Shown: positions 1-5,924 of the stretch, one piece after another
Layout: the number at the start of each line of letters is the position of its first letter
Numbering within the stretch: position 1 is the first letter of the stretch
Assembly (NCBI GenBank): GCA_021828635.1
Contig: JAJZEJ010000101.1
Location: 1 to 8,991, forward strand
Reading direction: 5' to 3'
DNA length: 8,991 nt
DNA from: Chloroflexota bacterium
Lineage (GTDB): Bacteria > Chloroflexota > Ktedonobacteria > Ktedonobacterales > Ktedonobacteraceae
Position numbers and translations under genes: made by a program
Notes under the pieces: generated by a model
The model's input: only the letters and a program-made list of their open reading frames with translations
Database searches by the model: none
Told to the model about the DNA's origin: nothing

Positions 1-222
1 ACGACAGTTTCGGCGACAGAGTTGGCAGCACGCAACGACTACGATGTTGAACACTATCGCCAGGTACTCGTCACTTCCTATGCCGCACGTCTTTCCAAAG
101 CCTTCGCCGCCCACGACTTTGAGCAACTTTTTCGCTCCGATGGGCAGGTTGGCCTTTTCGATCAACCTATTGAGGTCATTCAGCCACGCTGGATTCGCTG
201 TGATGGGGCGCGTTTGCCATGA
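1..222 (+). CDS. C-terminal end of a family B (Pol II-like) DNA polymerase, 5' partial
   Basis: Frame 1 is open from the left edge to the TGA at 220-222, giving 73 residues. The stretch YDVEHYRQVLVTSYAARL followed by FEQLF and then QVGLF (residues 49-53, bases 145-159) resembles the end of the thumb of bacterial B-family polymerases. The QxGLF pentapeptide matches the C-terminal beta-clamp-binding motif known from E. coli DNA polymerase II (QLGLF). The enzyme would copy DNA, probably in repair or translesion synthesis, tethered to the sliding clamp. All catalytic motifs lie outside the window, so activity cannot be judged. The last residues (about RCDGARLP) are encoded by DNA that in another frame reads as an MFS transporter, so the original stop may have been replaced at a recombination junction near base 200. 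The main alternative is an unrelated protein with a chance clamp motif. Confidence 0.6.
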   Translation, partial: TTVSATELAARNDYDVEHYRQVLVTSYAARLSKAFAAHDFEQLFRSDGQVGLFDQPIEVIQPRWIRCDGARLP

Positions 223-359
223 TTCCCGTTGGCGAAGCAGTGGGTGGTGTGATGACGGACCGTCTTGGCCCGGCAATGGTCTTTATTGTCTTTGGCGCTT
301 TTAATATTCTCATTACACTCATTCCCCTTCTAGTACGCGATGTACGCGAGATGGAGTAG
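204..359 (+). pseudogene. C-terminal remnant of an MFS transporter (truncated)
   Basis: Frame 3 reads WGAFAMIPVGEAVGG, then a TDRLGP motif, one hydrophobic helix (VFIVFGAFNILITLIPLL) and a charged tail ending at TAG 357-359. The pattern of P-V-G, GG and DRLGP before the last membrane helix is typical of the final two helices of drug-exporter-type major facilitator proteins. Everything upstream is missing: a TGA lies in frame at 201-203, and the other frames there encode the polymerase end. An ATG at 219 overlaps the polymerase stop (ATGA) and could in principle start a 46-residue peptide, but there is no good ribosome-binding site. A 5'-deleted fossil is more likely than a functional gene. 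The stop codon is supplied by the GTAG head of the adjacent repeat. Confidence 0.6.
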
Positions 360-379
360 GGACATGATTTATCATGTCC
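356..379 (+). repeat. Left REP hairpin
   Basis: After the GTAG head (356-359), GGACATGA (360-367) pairs perfectly with TCATGTCC (372-379) around a TTTA loop. It sits directly on the stop codon of the MFS remnant. No strong T-run follows, so a role as intrinsic terminator is possible but not typical. Confidence 0.6.
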
Positions 380-461
380 ATCCCGTTCTTCGTGTGATTA
401 GCGTGGATAGATGCGATTCCAAACGGTGTTGACCCATGCGTGCGACATGACCAACAGGTTC

Positions 462-484
462 GGGCGTGATAAATCGGCCCCTAC
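462..484 (-). repeat. Right REP hairpin (inverted copy)
   Basis: Read on the - strand, GTAG (484-481) is followed by GGGCC, the GATTTATC core and ACGCCC. GGGC pairs with GCCC and GAT with ATC, with one bulge or mismatch between the two helices. It matches the left copy in head, core and closing C-run but has different, compensating stem bases, as REP families do. It lies 2 bp past the end of the amidase gene. Confidence 0.55.
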
Positions 485-486
485 CC

Positions 487-2004
487 TTATTGCACCGTGG
501 GCAAATAGCGCGGTGGGCGGCGTACCCGTGATGCCTGCTCGAAGGCGTAGGCCAGGCGAATCAGGGTTGGTTCGCTGAAGGCGCGACCAGTGAAGGTCAG
601 ACCAAGCGGTACCTCGTGAAGGTAGCCAGCAGGTACGCTAATGGCCGGATAGCCAGCGAGCGCGGGTATTTGTGAGCAACCGCCTGCGCCTGTATCACCG
701 TTGATAAGGTCGATGCACCATGCTGGTGAACCCGTTGGCATTACGAGGGCATCGAGTTGGTGTTCTTTCATAATGGCATCAATACCTTCATTACGTGAGA
801 GACGTAAGCATTCTTCACGGGCGACGAGATAGTTGGGATCGTTGAGCGAGGTCGTCTCTTCGGCCTGTAAGAAAAGTTCCTGCTCAAAATAGGGCATTTC
901 TTCGTCTGCGTGTGCTTTGTTGAAGGCAATGAGATCGGCGAGGGTATGCATCTCAGTTTGTTCCAGTTGAGCAAGATAGGCGTTGAGGTCTGCTTTGAAC
1001 TCATACAGCAGAACGGTCATCTCAGCCTCGGATGCGCTAATTTGCTGTATCGTTGGAATATCAGCCGGATCAATAATGATGGCCCCCTGTTTGCGCATCA
1101 GTTCGATGGCGGCATTAGCCATATCATCCACATGGCGATTGTAGCCGAAATATATCTGTCGTGGAATGCCAATACGCGCCCCCTGCAAACCCTGTGCGTC
1201 CAGGAAGCGTGTATAGTCGGTATGAAATTGCCCTTTGCTAGCCAATGTAGCCGAATCGCGTGTATCAACACCGGTCATGGCACCCAGAAGAATGGCCGCA
1301 TCGGCGACCGTGCGTCCGAATGGTCCAACGCTATCCTGACTATGAGCAATGGGAATGACGCCGGAGCGACTGGTGAGACCCACTGTTGGCTTGATACCGA
1401 CAACACCATTAGTATTAGAGGGGCAGAGAATCGAGCCATCCGTCTCGGTGCCGATTGCGACAGCACTCAGGTTGGCGGCAACAGCTACCGCCGAGCCGGA
1501 ACTAGAGCCACAGGGAGTGCGATCTAGCACATAGGGGTTATGACATTGGCCGCCCCGCGCACTCCAGCCACTAGACGAGGTAGTAGAGCGGAAATTGGCC
1601 CACTCACTGAGGTTAGCTTTGCCCAGAATGATCGCACCCGCATCATGCAATTGACTCACGATATAGGCGTTGCGTGGTGGGCGCGAACCCAGTAGAGCCA
1701 ATGAGCCAGCCGTCGTCTGCATTTTGTCAACAGTGGCAATATTCTCTTTGAGCAATACCGGAATACCGTGCATAGGACCACGTGGCCCTGTGTTGGCACG
1801 TTCCTGATCGAGATCATGCGCAATATCGAGAGCATCAGGATTAATCTCGATGATAGCGTTGAGCATCGGGTTGAGTGTATGAATACGCTCAAGGTAGAGT
1901 TCGACTAGGTGTCGCGCGGTCAACTCGCCAGTCTGCATAGCGGCTTGCAGTTCCGCGATAGTGATTTCTTCGATGCTGGCAGCATCGTAATGGAATGAAG
2001 ACAT
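487..2004 (-). CDS. Amidase-signature family hydrolase (peptide amidase-like)
   Basis: The 505-residue protein is a full-length member of the amidase signature family, which hydrolyses carboxamide bonds with a Ser-cisSer-Lys triad. The lysine is K86 in the segment IPVLLKENI. The Gly/Ser-rich signature GSSSGSAVAVAA starts at residue 166, giving the cis-Ser as S167. The nucleophile is S191 in TETDGSI. The S167-S191 spacing of 24 matches that of characterised members such as FAAH. No signal peptide is seen. GatB and GatC are absent nearby, and the wording around the triad (MHGIPVLLKEN, KMQTTAGSLAL) resembles stand-alone peptide or aryl amidases more than GatA, so a tRNA role is unlikely; the substrate is unknown. 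The start ATG (2004) has AGAGGT about 9 bases upstream on the - strand. It is probably transcribed alone from the promoter at 2060-2088. Confidence 0.9.
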   Translation of the reverse strand: MSSFHYDAASIEEITIAELQAAMQTGELTARHLVELYLERIHTLNPMLNAIIEINPDALDIAHDLDQERANTGPRGPMHGIPVLLKENIATVDKMQTTAGSLALLGSRPPRNAYIVSQLHDAGAIILGKANLSEWANFRSTTSSSGWSARGGQCHNPYVLDRTPCGSSSGSAVAVAANLSAVAIGTETDGSILCPSNTNGVVGIKPTVGLTSRSGVIPIAHSQDSVGPFGRTVADAAILLGAMTGVDTRDSATLASKGQFHTDYTRFLDAQGLQGARIGIPRQIYFGYNRHVDDMANAAIELMRKQGAIIIDPADIPTIQQISASEAEMTVLLYEFKADLNAYLAQLEQTEMHTLADLIAFNKAHADEEMPYFEQELFLQAEETTSLNDPNYLVAREECLRLSRNEGIDAIMKEHQLDALVMPTGSPAWCIDLINGDTGAGGCSQIPALAGYPAISVPAGYLHEVPLGLTFTGRAFSEPTLIRLAYAFEQASRVRRPPRYLPTVQ

Positions 2005-2059
2005 AAAATGATACCTCTTTCTCTATTATTATAATATATCCCTGCCATGTTACATAGCC

Positions 2060-2088
2060 ATAGCAAATTTACCTTTACATATTGTCAA
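2060..2088 (-). promoter_or_regulatory. Putative sigma70-type promoter of the amidase gene
   Basis: On the - strand a perfect TTGACA (2088-2083) is followed by a 17-bp spacer and TGCTAT (2065-2060), a weak -10 matching 3 of 6 consensus bases. An AT-rich stretch with TATTATAATAATA lies downstream (about 2017-2031), between the predicted start site and the ribosome-binding site. The leader would be about 48 nt. Confidence 0.4.
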
Positions 2089-2169
2089 GATGCATATGGC
2101 ATAATGATTCATAGCTGCAAGTGACGGGCATTAGATGAAACGGGCGAATCCTATGCCTTGTTACCCACA

Positions 2170-2838
2170 TTATTGTCCAGCGAATTGTGGTACTGATAAT
2201 GCGTTTTCTAAGGGTATCAGGTGATGTTGCAAGGCGTAGATAGCAGCTTGCGTGCGGTCGCTCAGATGAAGTTTCGAGAGCAGGTTGGCGATGTGCATCC
2301 TGATCGTTGGTTCGCTGATGGAGAGCGCAACGGCAATCTCCTCATTTGAGCGACCACGCGCAATGCATGCCAGCACCTCTCGTTCGCGGGGTGTTAAGAC
2401 GTGGAAGGGTGTATGCATCTGATAATGTATGGCGTGTAGCATCCGTGCGGCGATGCGTGGATGCAACTTGCTCTCACCATTTGCTGCTGCTCGTATGGCG
2501 TCCATTAACTCTAGCGGACAGCAAGATTTGTGCAGATATGAGATCGCTCCAGCCTTGAGTGCATCGAAAATATACTTTTCATCCTCATATGCTGCTAGTA
2601 TAATAATCTGCACCGTAGCTAACTCTTGCTTGAGTGTCAGGATGGTGTTGAGGCTATTGGCATCGGGCATGAGCAAGTTGAGCAAAATGACATCCGGGGT
2701 GAGTGCTTTAGCTTCCGCAATAGCCTGGGCATTGTTGTCACAATCGCCAACAATCTCGATATCTGAGTGTTGTTCTAAAAGCGCACGTAAGCCACAACGC
2801 ACAATCAGGTGATCATCAACGAGCAGAACGCGAATCAT
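2170..2838 (-). CDS. NarL/LuxR-type response regulator with an atypical receiver (no phospho-Asp)
   Basis: The 222-residue protein has a receiver domain (about 2-118) and a LuxR-type helix-turn-helix (about 147-205, with TPREREVLACIARGRSNEEI and TIRMHIANLLSKL). It should bind DNA as a dimer and control transcription. The receiver keeps the acidic pair D8/D9 and the conserved K104. However, the phospho-acceptor position, normally Asp in the pattern DVILLDLxMP, is Asn54 (codon AAC), and the switch Thr/Ser before the aromatic is Ala82. Classical phosphorylation-driven activation is therefore unlikely. No histidine kinase is adjacent. The start ATG (2838) has GAGAGGG about 7 bases upstream on the - strand. 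A 17-bp dyad at 2905-2921 lies in its upstream region and may be its own or another regulator's site. Confidence 0.9.
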   Translation of the reverse strand: MIRVLLVDDHLIVRCGLRALLEQHSDIEIVGDCDNNAQAIAEAKALTPDVILLNLLMPDANSLNTILTLKQELATVQIIILAAYEDEKYIFDALKAGAISYLHKSCCPLELMDAIRAAANGESKLHPRIAARMLHAIHYQMHTPFHVLTPREREVLACIARGRSNEEIAVALSISEPTIRMHIANLLSKLHLSDRTQAAIYALQHHLIPLENALSVPQFAGQ

Positions 2839-2904
2839 GCCTTACCCTCTCATTTTCTGCAACTATTACTAGACATCCATCCTAAGAAGATAATGGGTTT
2901 ATCG

Positions 2905-2921
2905 ATGGTCAACGTGACCAT
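2905..2921. promoter_or_regulatory. Inverted repeat upstream of the response regulator, candidate operator
   Basis: ATGGTCA (2905-2911) and TGACCAT (2915-2921) form a perfect 7-bp inverted repeat around ACG, 67 bp upstream of the regulator start. A 17-bp dyad of this form is the usual shape of a dimeric regulator site. No convincing -10 box could be paired with the TTGACC it contains. Confidence 0.35.
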
Positions 2922-3018
2922 TCATTGCGTCTCGTGAATAGTGTTCTATCTACGTTACGCTTTGCGGTTGAGTAGGTTGCAGAAGATGGGAATGCTATCC
3001 TCTCAGGCTATCTTATAG

Positions 3019-4035
3019 TCATGCATTTTCGCGGTGTTGACTTGGTAGATGTTCGCCCAGAGAACGGGCGAGAAAACGGTATGTGGCTTGATTGTACCGT
3101 TGTGGGTCGCAGGCGTAGGCACCGCAGTGAGCGTTGCCATGTATGAAGCACGTTTCGACTGCAATGCCATTTTCTCTAGCAATGTGGGCTAGTGTCTGTG
3201 AATGAGTTACGGGAATGAGGGCATCGCCGAGCGTATGAATCAGCAGTAGTGGCGTGATATATGGTTGACGTTGTAGATTGAGATCGGCGCGTGCGATGAG
3301 TGGCACACGGAAACAGAGGCGGAAAAGCACACGACTGGTGGCAAGGATAGCACTGGCAAACTTTGGTATGCAGTGGCAAAGCGGATGCAGCCATTGCGGA
3401 CATTTTTTGAGTAGTTGTACGATCTCTGTGCAAATGAGGGAATGAATCACCTCGTCAGAGCGTGCGAAAGGACTATCGGCGATAATAGCCGCAACCTCTG
3501 CCGATGGTGGCATGAGTAGCGAGACATGCGCCCCCATTGAAAAGCCGTGCAGAATAATCTGCCCTGCCAGCGTCTCTTTTTGGCGACTGACGAAGGCGAT
3601 AGCAGCTTCTACGTCGCGCACTTCCGCATTGCCAACACTGATAGCGGCGGCATCGCTCTCACCATGTCCACGAAAATCGAAGAGCAAGATATTATAGCCA
3701 CGTGCATAATGGAGTGCGGCGACAGGGCGCAAGTGTTGGCGCGAGATGCGGTAGCCGTGGCAGAGAATCACTGTTGGCGCTGCTTGTTCCTGCGTCCAGA
3801 AATCGGCGCAGAGCCGGAGGCCATCTTTCGTTTTGAGGAAGAATGTACGTTGCTGTGACAACGGTGGTTCCGGTGTCGTCGTGGGTAAGCCCCACTCGAA
3901 AGTCTCATTGAGGGGATGATGTGGACGTGAGAAGATATGTAGGAAGTAACAAGCTGCTCCAATCAGGCCGGTACTCGCTAATAATACGAGTAGACCTGCT
4001 ATGATGAGTAGTCCAGGAAGCCAAAAATGGAGCAT
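3019..4035 (-). CDS. Membrane-anchored alpha/beta hydrolase
   Basis: From the ATG at 4035 this is a 338-residue serine hydrolase. An N-terminal hydrophobic helix (about residues 5-33) should anchor it in the membrane. The fold follows: the oxyanion HGY motif at 93-95, DFRGHGES at 120-127, the nucleophile elbow GFSMG with S166, the probable acid D271 in HTLGDALIP and the catalytic H303 in GNAHCGAY. The cap segment (about 200-245) is basic and unusually Cys-rich (C202, C212, C220, C222, C241). The substrate is unknown; esterase or lipase-like activity is the default expectation. The start at 4035 was chosen because AGAAGGA lies 9 bases upstream. An in-frame TTG at 4155 would add 40 residues but has no ribosome-binding site and reads through a structured leader. 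The chosen start codon and ribosome-binding site lie inside one arm of the inverted repeat at 4031-4139. Confidence 0.85.
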   Translation of the reverse strand: MLHFWLPGLLIIAGLLVLLASTGLIGAACYFLHIFSRPHHPLNETFEWGLPTTTPEPPLSQQRTFFLKTKDGLRLCADFWTQEQAAPTVILCHGYRISRQHLRPVAALHYARGYNILLFDFRGHGESDAAAISVGNAEVRDVEAAIAFVSRQKETLAGQIILHGFSMGAHVSLLMPPSAEVAAIIADSPFARSDEVIHSLICTEIVQLLKKCPQWLHPLCHCIPKFASAILATSRVLFRLCFRVPLIARADLNLQRQPYITPLLLIHTLGDALIPVTHSQTLAHIARENGIAVETCFIHGNAHCGAYACDPQRYNQATYRFLARSLGEHLPSQHRENA

Positions 4036-4139
4036 AATGCTGTTTCCTTCTAAACAGCACAGGATAGAGATATCAAGGAAAACTGTGCTGTAGAGAAAGC
4101 ATAGCCTGTATCCTATACAGAAGGAAACAACAATATGCT
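4031..4139 (-). repeat. Long imperfect inverted repeat in the hydrolase leader, sequestering SD and start codon
   Basis: The 21-bp arms at 4031-4051 and 4119-4139 are inverted copies matching at 19 of 21 positions (ends AGCATA and TGTTTCCTTCT). Between them a second perfect 9-bp inverted pair (4054-4062 and 4083-4091, ACAGCACAG) nests inside. A small GTAT/ATAC hairpin occurs at about 4108-4118. In the - strand transcript the hydrolase Shine-Dalgarno AGAAGGA and its AUG fall in the 3' arm and would be base-paired with the 5' arm. Two readings are open: a regulatory leader controlling translation or readthrough from the upstream oxidoreductase gene, or a small MITE-like element with 21-bp terminal repeats. 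No target duplication is evident. Confidence 0.6.
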
Positions 4140-4207
4140 GTTCTAAACCTATCAATTTGATGGGTTAATGGTTGCGTTTATCTCAACGTTACGTGCTAAT
4201 GCCCGTT

Positions 4208-5266
4208 TTATTCGCTCTCAGCCTTCTCAGCGTTGATCTCATTGACCATATCTACTAACTGGCCCAAAATGGCGAGTCGCTCTTGTATGGTATCGCCTTC
4301 TGTTGCGACAAGCAGCGTTGTTACTCCGGCATCGCGGTGGACACGCAATCGTTCACGAATCATCTCTGGCGTACCGATGAGATTGGTTTTCAGCACCAGT
4401 TCATCAGGGATAAGAGCTGTTGCAGCCTCGCGCTGACGTTTGAGCCAGAGGTCTTGTACTTGCAAGGCCAGTTCGGCATAGCCAGCGCGTTGATAGACCT
4501 GGTTATAGAAGTTGTGGGCGCGTGACCCCATTGCACCCATCGAGAATGCCAATCCTGGTTTGCGTGGTGCAATCAGACCTTCTATGTCATCCGAGATAGC
4601 GACAACGCCAGCACTGACCTGGAGATCGATGGCGGCGAGGGAACGCCCAGCCCGTTTCGCGCCTGCCTCGATGGGATCGAAGAAGAGACGGGCATGTTCT
4701 GGCATAAAGGAGGTACCGAGCCAGCCATCAGCCATTTCGCCGGTCAATTCAAGGTTTTTTGGTCCCAGCGTGGCGAGATAGATAGGTAGATTTGGGCGTG
4801 GTTGCGCAGATGTTACCAGGGCTTTGCCTTCACCATCAGGAAGAGGAAGTTGATAGATTTCGCCGGAGTAGGCCAGTCGTTCTCCACGTGTGATCATACG
4901 GATAATGTCGATAAATTCGCGTGTGCGCTGCAAGGGACGGGCGAAGCGCAGACCGTGCCAGCCTTCCATTACCTGCGGGCCGCTCACGCCCAGGCCCAGG
5001 ATGAAACGGTCGTTTGAAAGCGCCGCCATCGTGAGCGCGGTCATTGCGGTCATGGCCGGAGTACGCGCCCCAATCTGTATAATGCCAGTACCTAGACGAA
5101 TGCGGCGCGTTTTGGCGGCCAGATAGGCTAGCGGGGTAACGGCGTCGTAGCTCCATGCCTCAGAGGTCCAGACGGCGGAGATGCCGAGACGTTCAGCCTC
5201 AGTGACGTAGGTGATACGCTCTTCCCAATGCTCATCAGGGGAACCGACACTAATGGCTAGTTTCAT
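4208..5266 (-). CDS. LLM-class flavin/F420-dependent oxidoreductase
   Basis: The 352-residue protein has the bacterial luciferase-like TIM-barrel pattern: an N-terminal MKLAISVG strand, TSEAWSYDAVTPLAYLAAKT (34-53), IRLGTGI (56-62), RFILGLGVSGPQVMEGWHG (88-106), PIYLATLGPKNLELTGEMADG (161-181) and a late GTPEMIRERL (298-307). Length and motifs fit the branch containing F420-dependent methylene-H4MPT reductase-like and alcohol dehydrogenase-like enzymes. F420 use is therefore likely but FMN cannot be excluded, and the substrate is unknown. It is cytoplasmic, with no signal peptide. The ATG at 5266 has a perfect AAGGAGG 8 bases upstream and lies inside the end of the DinB-fold gene (17-bp overlap), so the two are almost certainly co-expressed and probably translationally coupled. 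Its stop (TAA, 4210-4208) precedes the structured leader of the hydrolase. Confidence 0.9.
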   Translation of the reverse strand: MKLAISVGSPDEHWEERITYVTEAERLGISAVWTSEAWSYDAVTPLAYLAAKTRRIRLGTGIIQIGARTPAMTAMTALTMAALSNDRFILGLGVSGPQVMEGWHGLRFARPLQRTREFIDIIRMITRGERLAYSGEIYQLPLPDGEGKALVTSAQPRPNLPIYLATLGPKNLELTGEMADGWLGTSFMPEHARLFFDPIEAGAKRAGRSLAAIDLQVSAGVVAISDDIEGLIAPRKPGLAFSMGAMGSRAHNFYNQVYQRAGYAELALQVQDLWLKRQREAATALIPDELVLKTNLIGTPEMIRERLRVHRDAGVTTLLVATEGDTIQERLAILGQLVDMVNEINAEKAESE

Positions 5267-5852
5267 GTGCGGTGCCTCCTTGTTGTATCAGTGCAGTTGC
5301 TATAGATTCCATTTGATGGGCATGGTCGAGTGTATGGACACGGGCGAATAGCAGCCACTCGCGCCAATGCATCGCGCCAAATTCAGAATGCCCCCATGTA
5401 ATCTCCAAATGAGCCTCTGGAGCTGCTTGTAATACGAGTGCTATCAGTTGCGTGCGTGAGTGTTCCAGATCAGTAAGCAGCATCGGTCGTGTTGCATCTG
5501 GTGGAGCGGGAGTAATTGTGTCTTGAATATTCGCTGGCTGTGTGCCATGCTCAAGCACGGTAGAAATAGCTGCCAAGTCGAAGGCCGCCATTGTACGCAT
5601 ATGCAGCAGTACATCGAGGGCCGACCATTCGCCCTCGCGGGGAACGGTACGTGAAAGTGCCTCTGGCACCGTATTCAGTGCCGCTAAAAATTGCTGGTGA
5701 GCCTCTTGTAACACCTGGGCAAGCTGTGCAGGAGTACGGCGCATTGATTGGCTGGCTAGATAACCGCGCACACGTGCGACCTCTTCCGCTCGTGTCTCCT
5801 GTTGTTCTTGTTGTTCTTGTCGCTCTTCGGACATAGCTTCGTTGCCTTTCAT
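5250..5852 (-). CDS. DinB-fold (YfiT/DinB-like) putative metal-dependent protein
   Basis: The protein has 200 residues from the ATG at 5852. After a Gln/Glu-rich low-complexity start (about 8-25, QEQQEQQE), the body (about 40-190) has the four-helix DinB pattern: EWSALDVLLHM with H84, and HTLDHAHQM with H173 and H177, the usual metal-binding His triad. Members act as thiol-dependent transferases (bacillithiol or mycothiol type), maleylpyruvate isomerases or stress proteins; which applies here is unknown. The Met at residue 7 (5834) is an alternative start, with AAAGG about 10 bases upstream, whereas the first ATG has no clear ribosome-binding site. The gene overlaps the LLM oxidoreductase by 17 bp, suggesting a shared pathway. 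Confidence 0.8.
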   Translation of the reverse strand: MKGNEAMSEERQEQQEQQETRAEEVARVRGYLASQSMRRTPAQLAQVLQEAHQQFLAALNTVPEALSRTVPREGEWSALDVLLHMRTMAAFDLAAISTVLEHGTQPANIQDTITPAPPDATRPMLLTDLEHSRTQLIALVLQAAPEAHLEITWGHSEFGAMHWREWLLFARVHTLDHAHQMESIATALIQQGGTAHETSH

Positions 5853-5886
5853 GAGTAGCGTTTACAACATCATCGGTACATCCTAC

Positions 5887-5916
5887 ATCCTACCTTATGC
5901 AGAATGACCTTAGCAA
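5887..5916 (-). promoter_or_regulatory. Weak promoter candidate for the DinB-LLM operon, with a tandem heptamer
   Basis: On the - strand TTGCTA (5916-5911), an 18-bp spacer and TAGGAT (5892-5887) each match 4 of 6 consensus bases. The -10 box is part of a tandem GTAGGAT repeat (5880-5893), itself bounded by GGTA/TACC (5875-5894), which could be a regulator site. The 72-bp gap from the upstream kinase-like gene makes a separate promoter plausible, but readthrough is also possible. Confidence 0.3.
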
Positions 5917-5924
5917 ACTGCCAT

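Larger units (their letters stand above)
356..484. repeat. BIME-like element: two inverted GTAG-headed REP palindromes
   Basis: Two similar short palindromes face inward in opposite orientation across about 80 bp. The + strand copy starts GTAG at 356. The - strand copy starts GTAG at 484 (ctac on the + strand, 481-484). Both have the order GTAG, GGG or GG, a few variable bases, a GATTTATC core, then the complementary bases ending CC or CCC. A GTAG tetranucleotide at the foot of an imperfect hairpin is the hallmark of REP sequences handled by RAYT (Y1 transposase-like) proteins, and paired inverted REPs form BIMEs. It fills almost all of the gap between the convergent polymerase/MFS remnant and the amidase, and could also fold as a transcription end for both. 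Family membership is inferred from architecture, since only one copy is visible here. Confidence 0.55.

Noticed and set aside
44..304. Second open frame over the polymerase end and MFS remnant
   Set aside because: Ser/Pro-rich sequence with no recognisable motif; the other two frames carry the clamp-binding motif and the transporter helices.
910..1527. 205-codon open frame on the + strand inside the amidase gene
   Set aside because: Antisense shadow of a gene with clear catalytic motifs; composition is unlike a real protein and there is no supporting start signal.
4036..4155. 40-residue N-terminal extension of the hydrolase starting at an in-frame TTG
   Set aside because: No ribosome-binding site precedes the TTG, the extension reads through the inverted-repeat leader, and the ATG at 4035 has AGAAGGA at good spacing directly before a membrane anchor.
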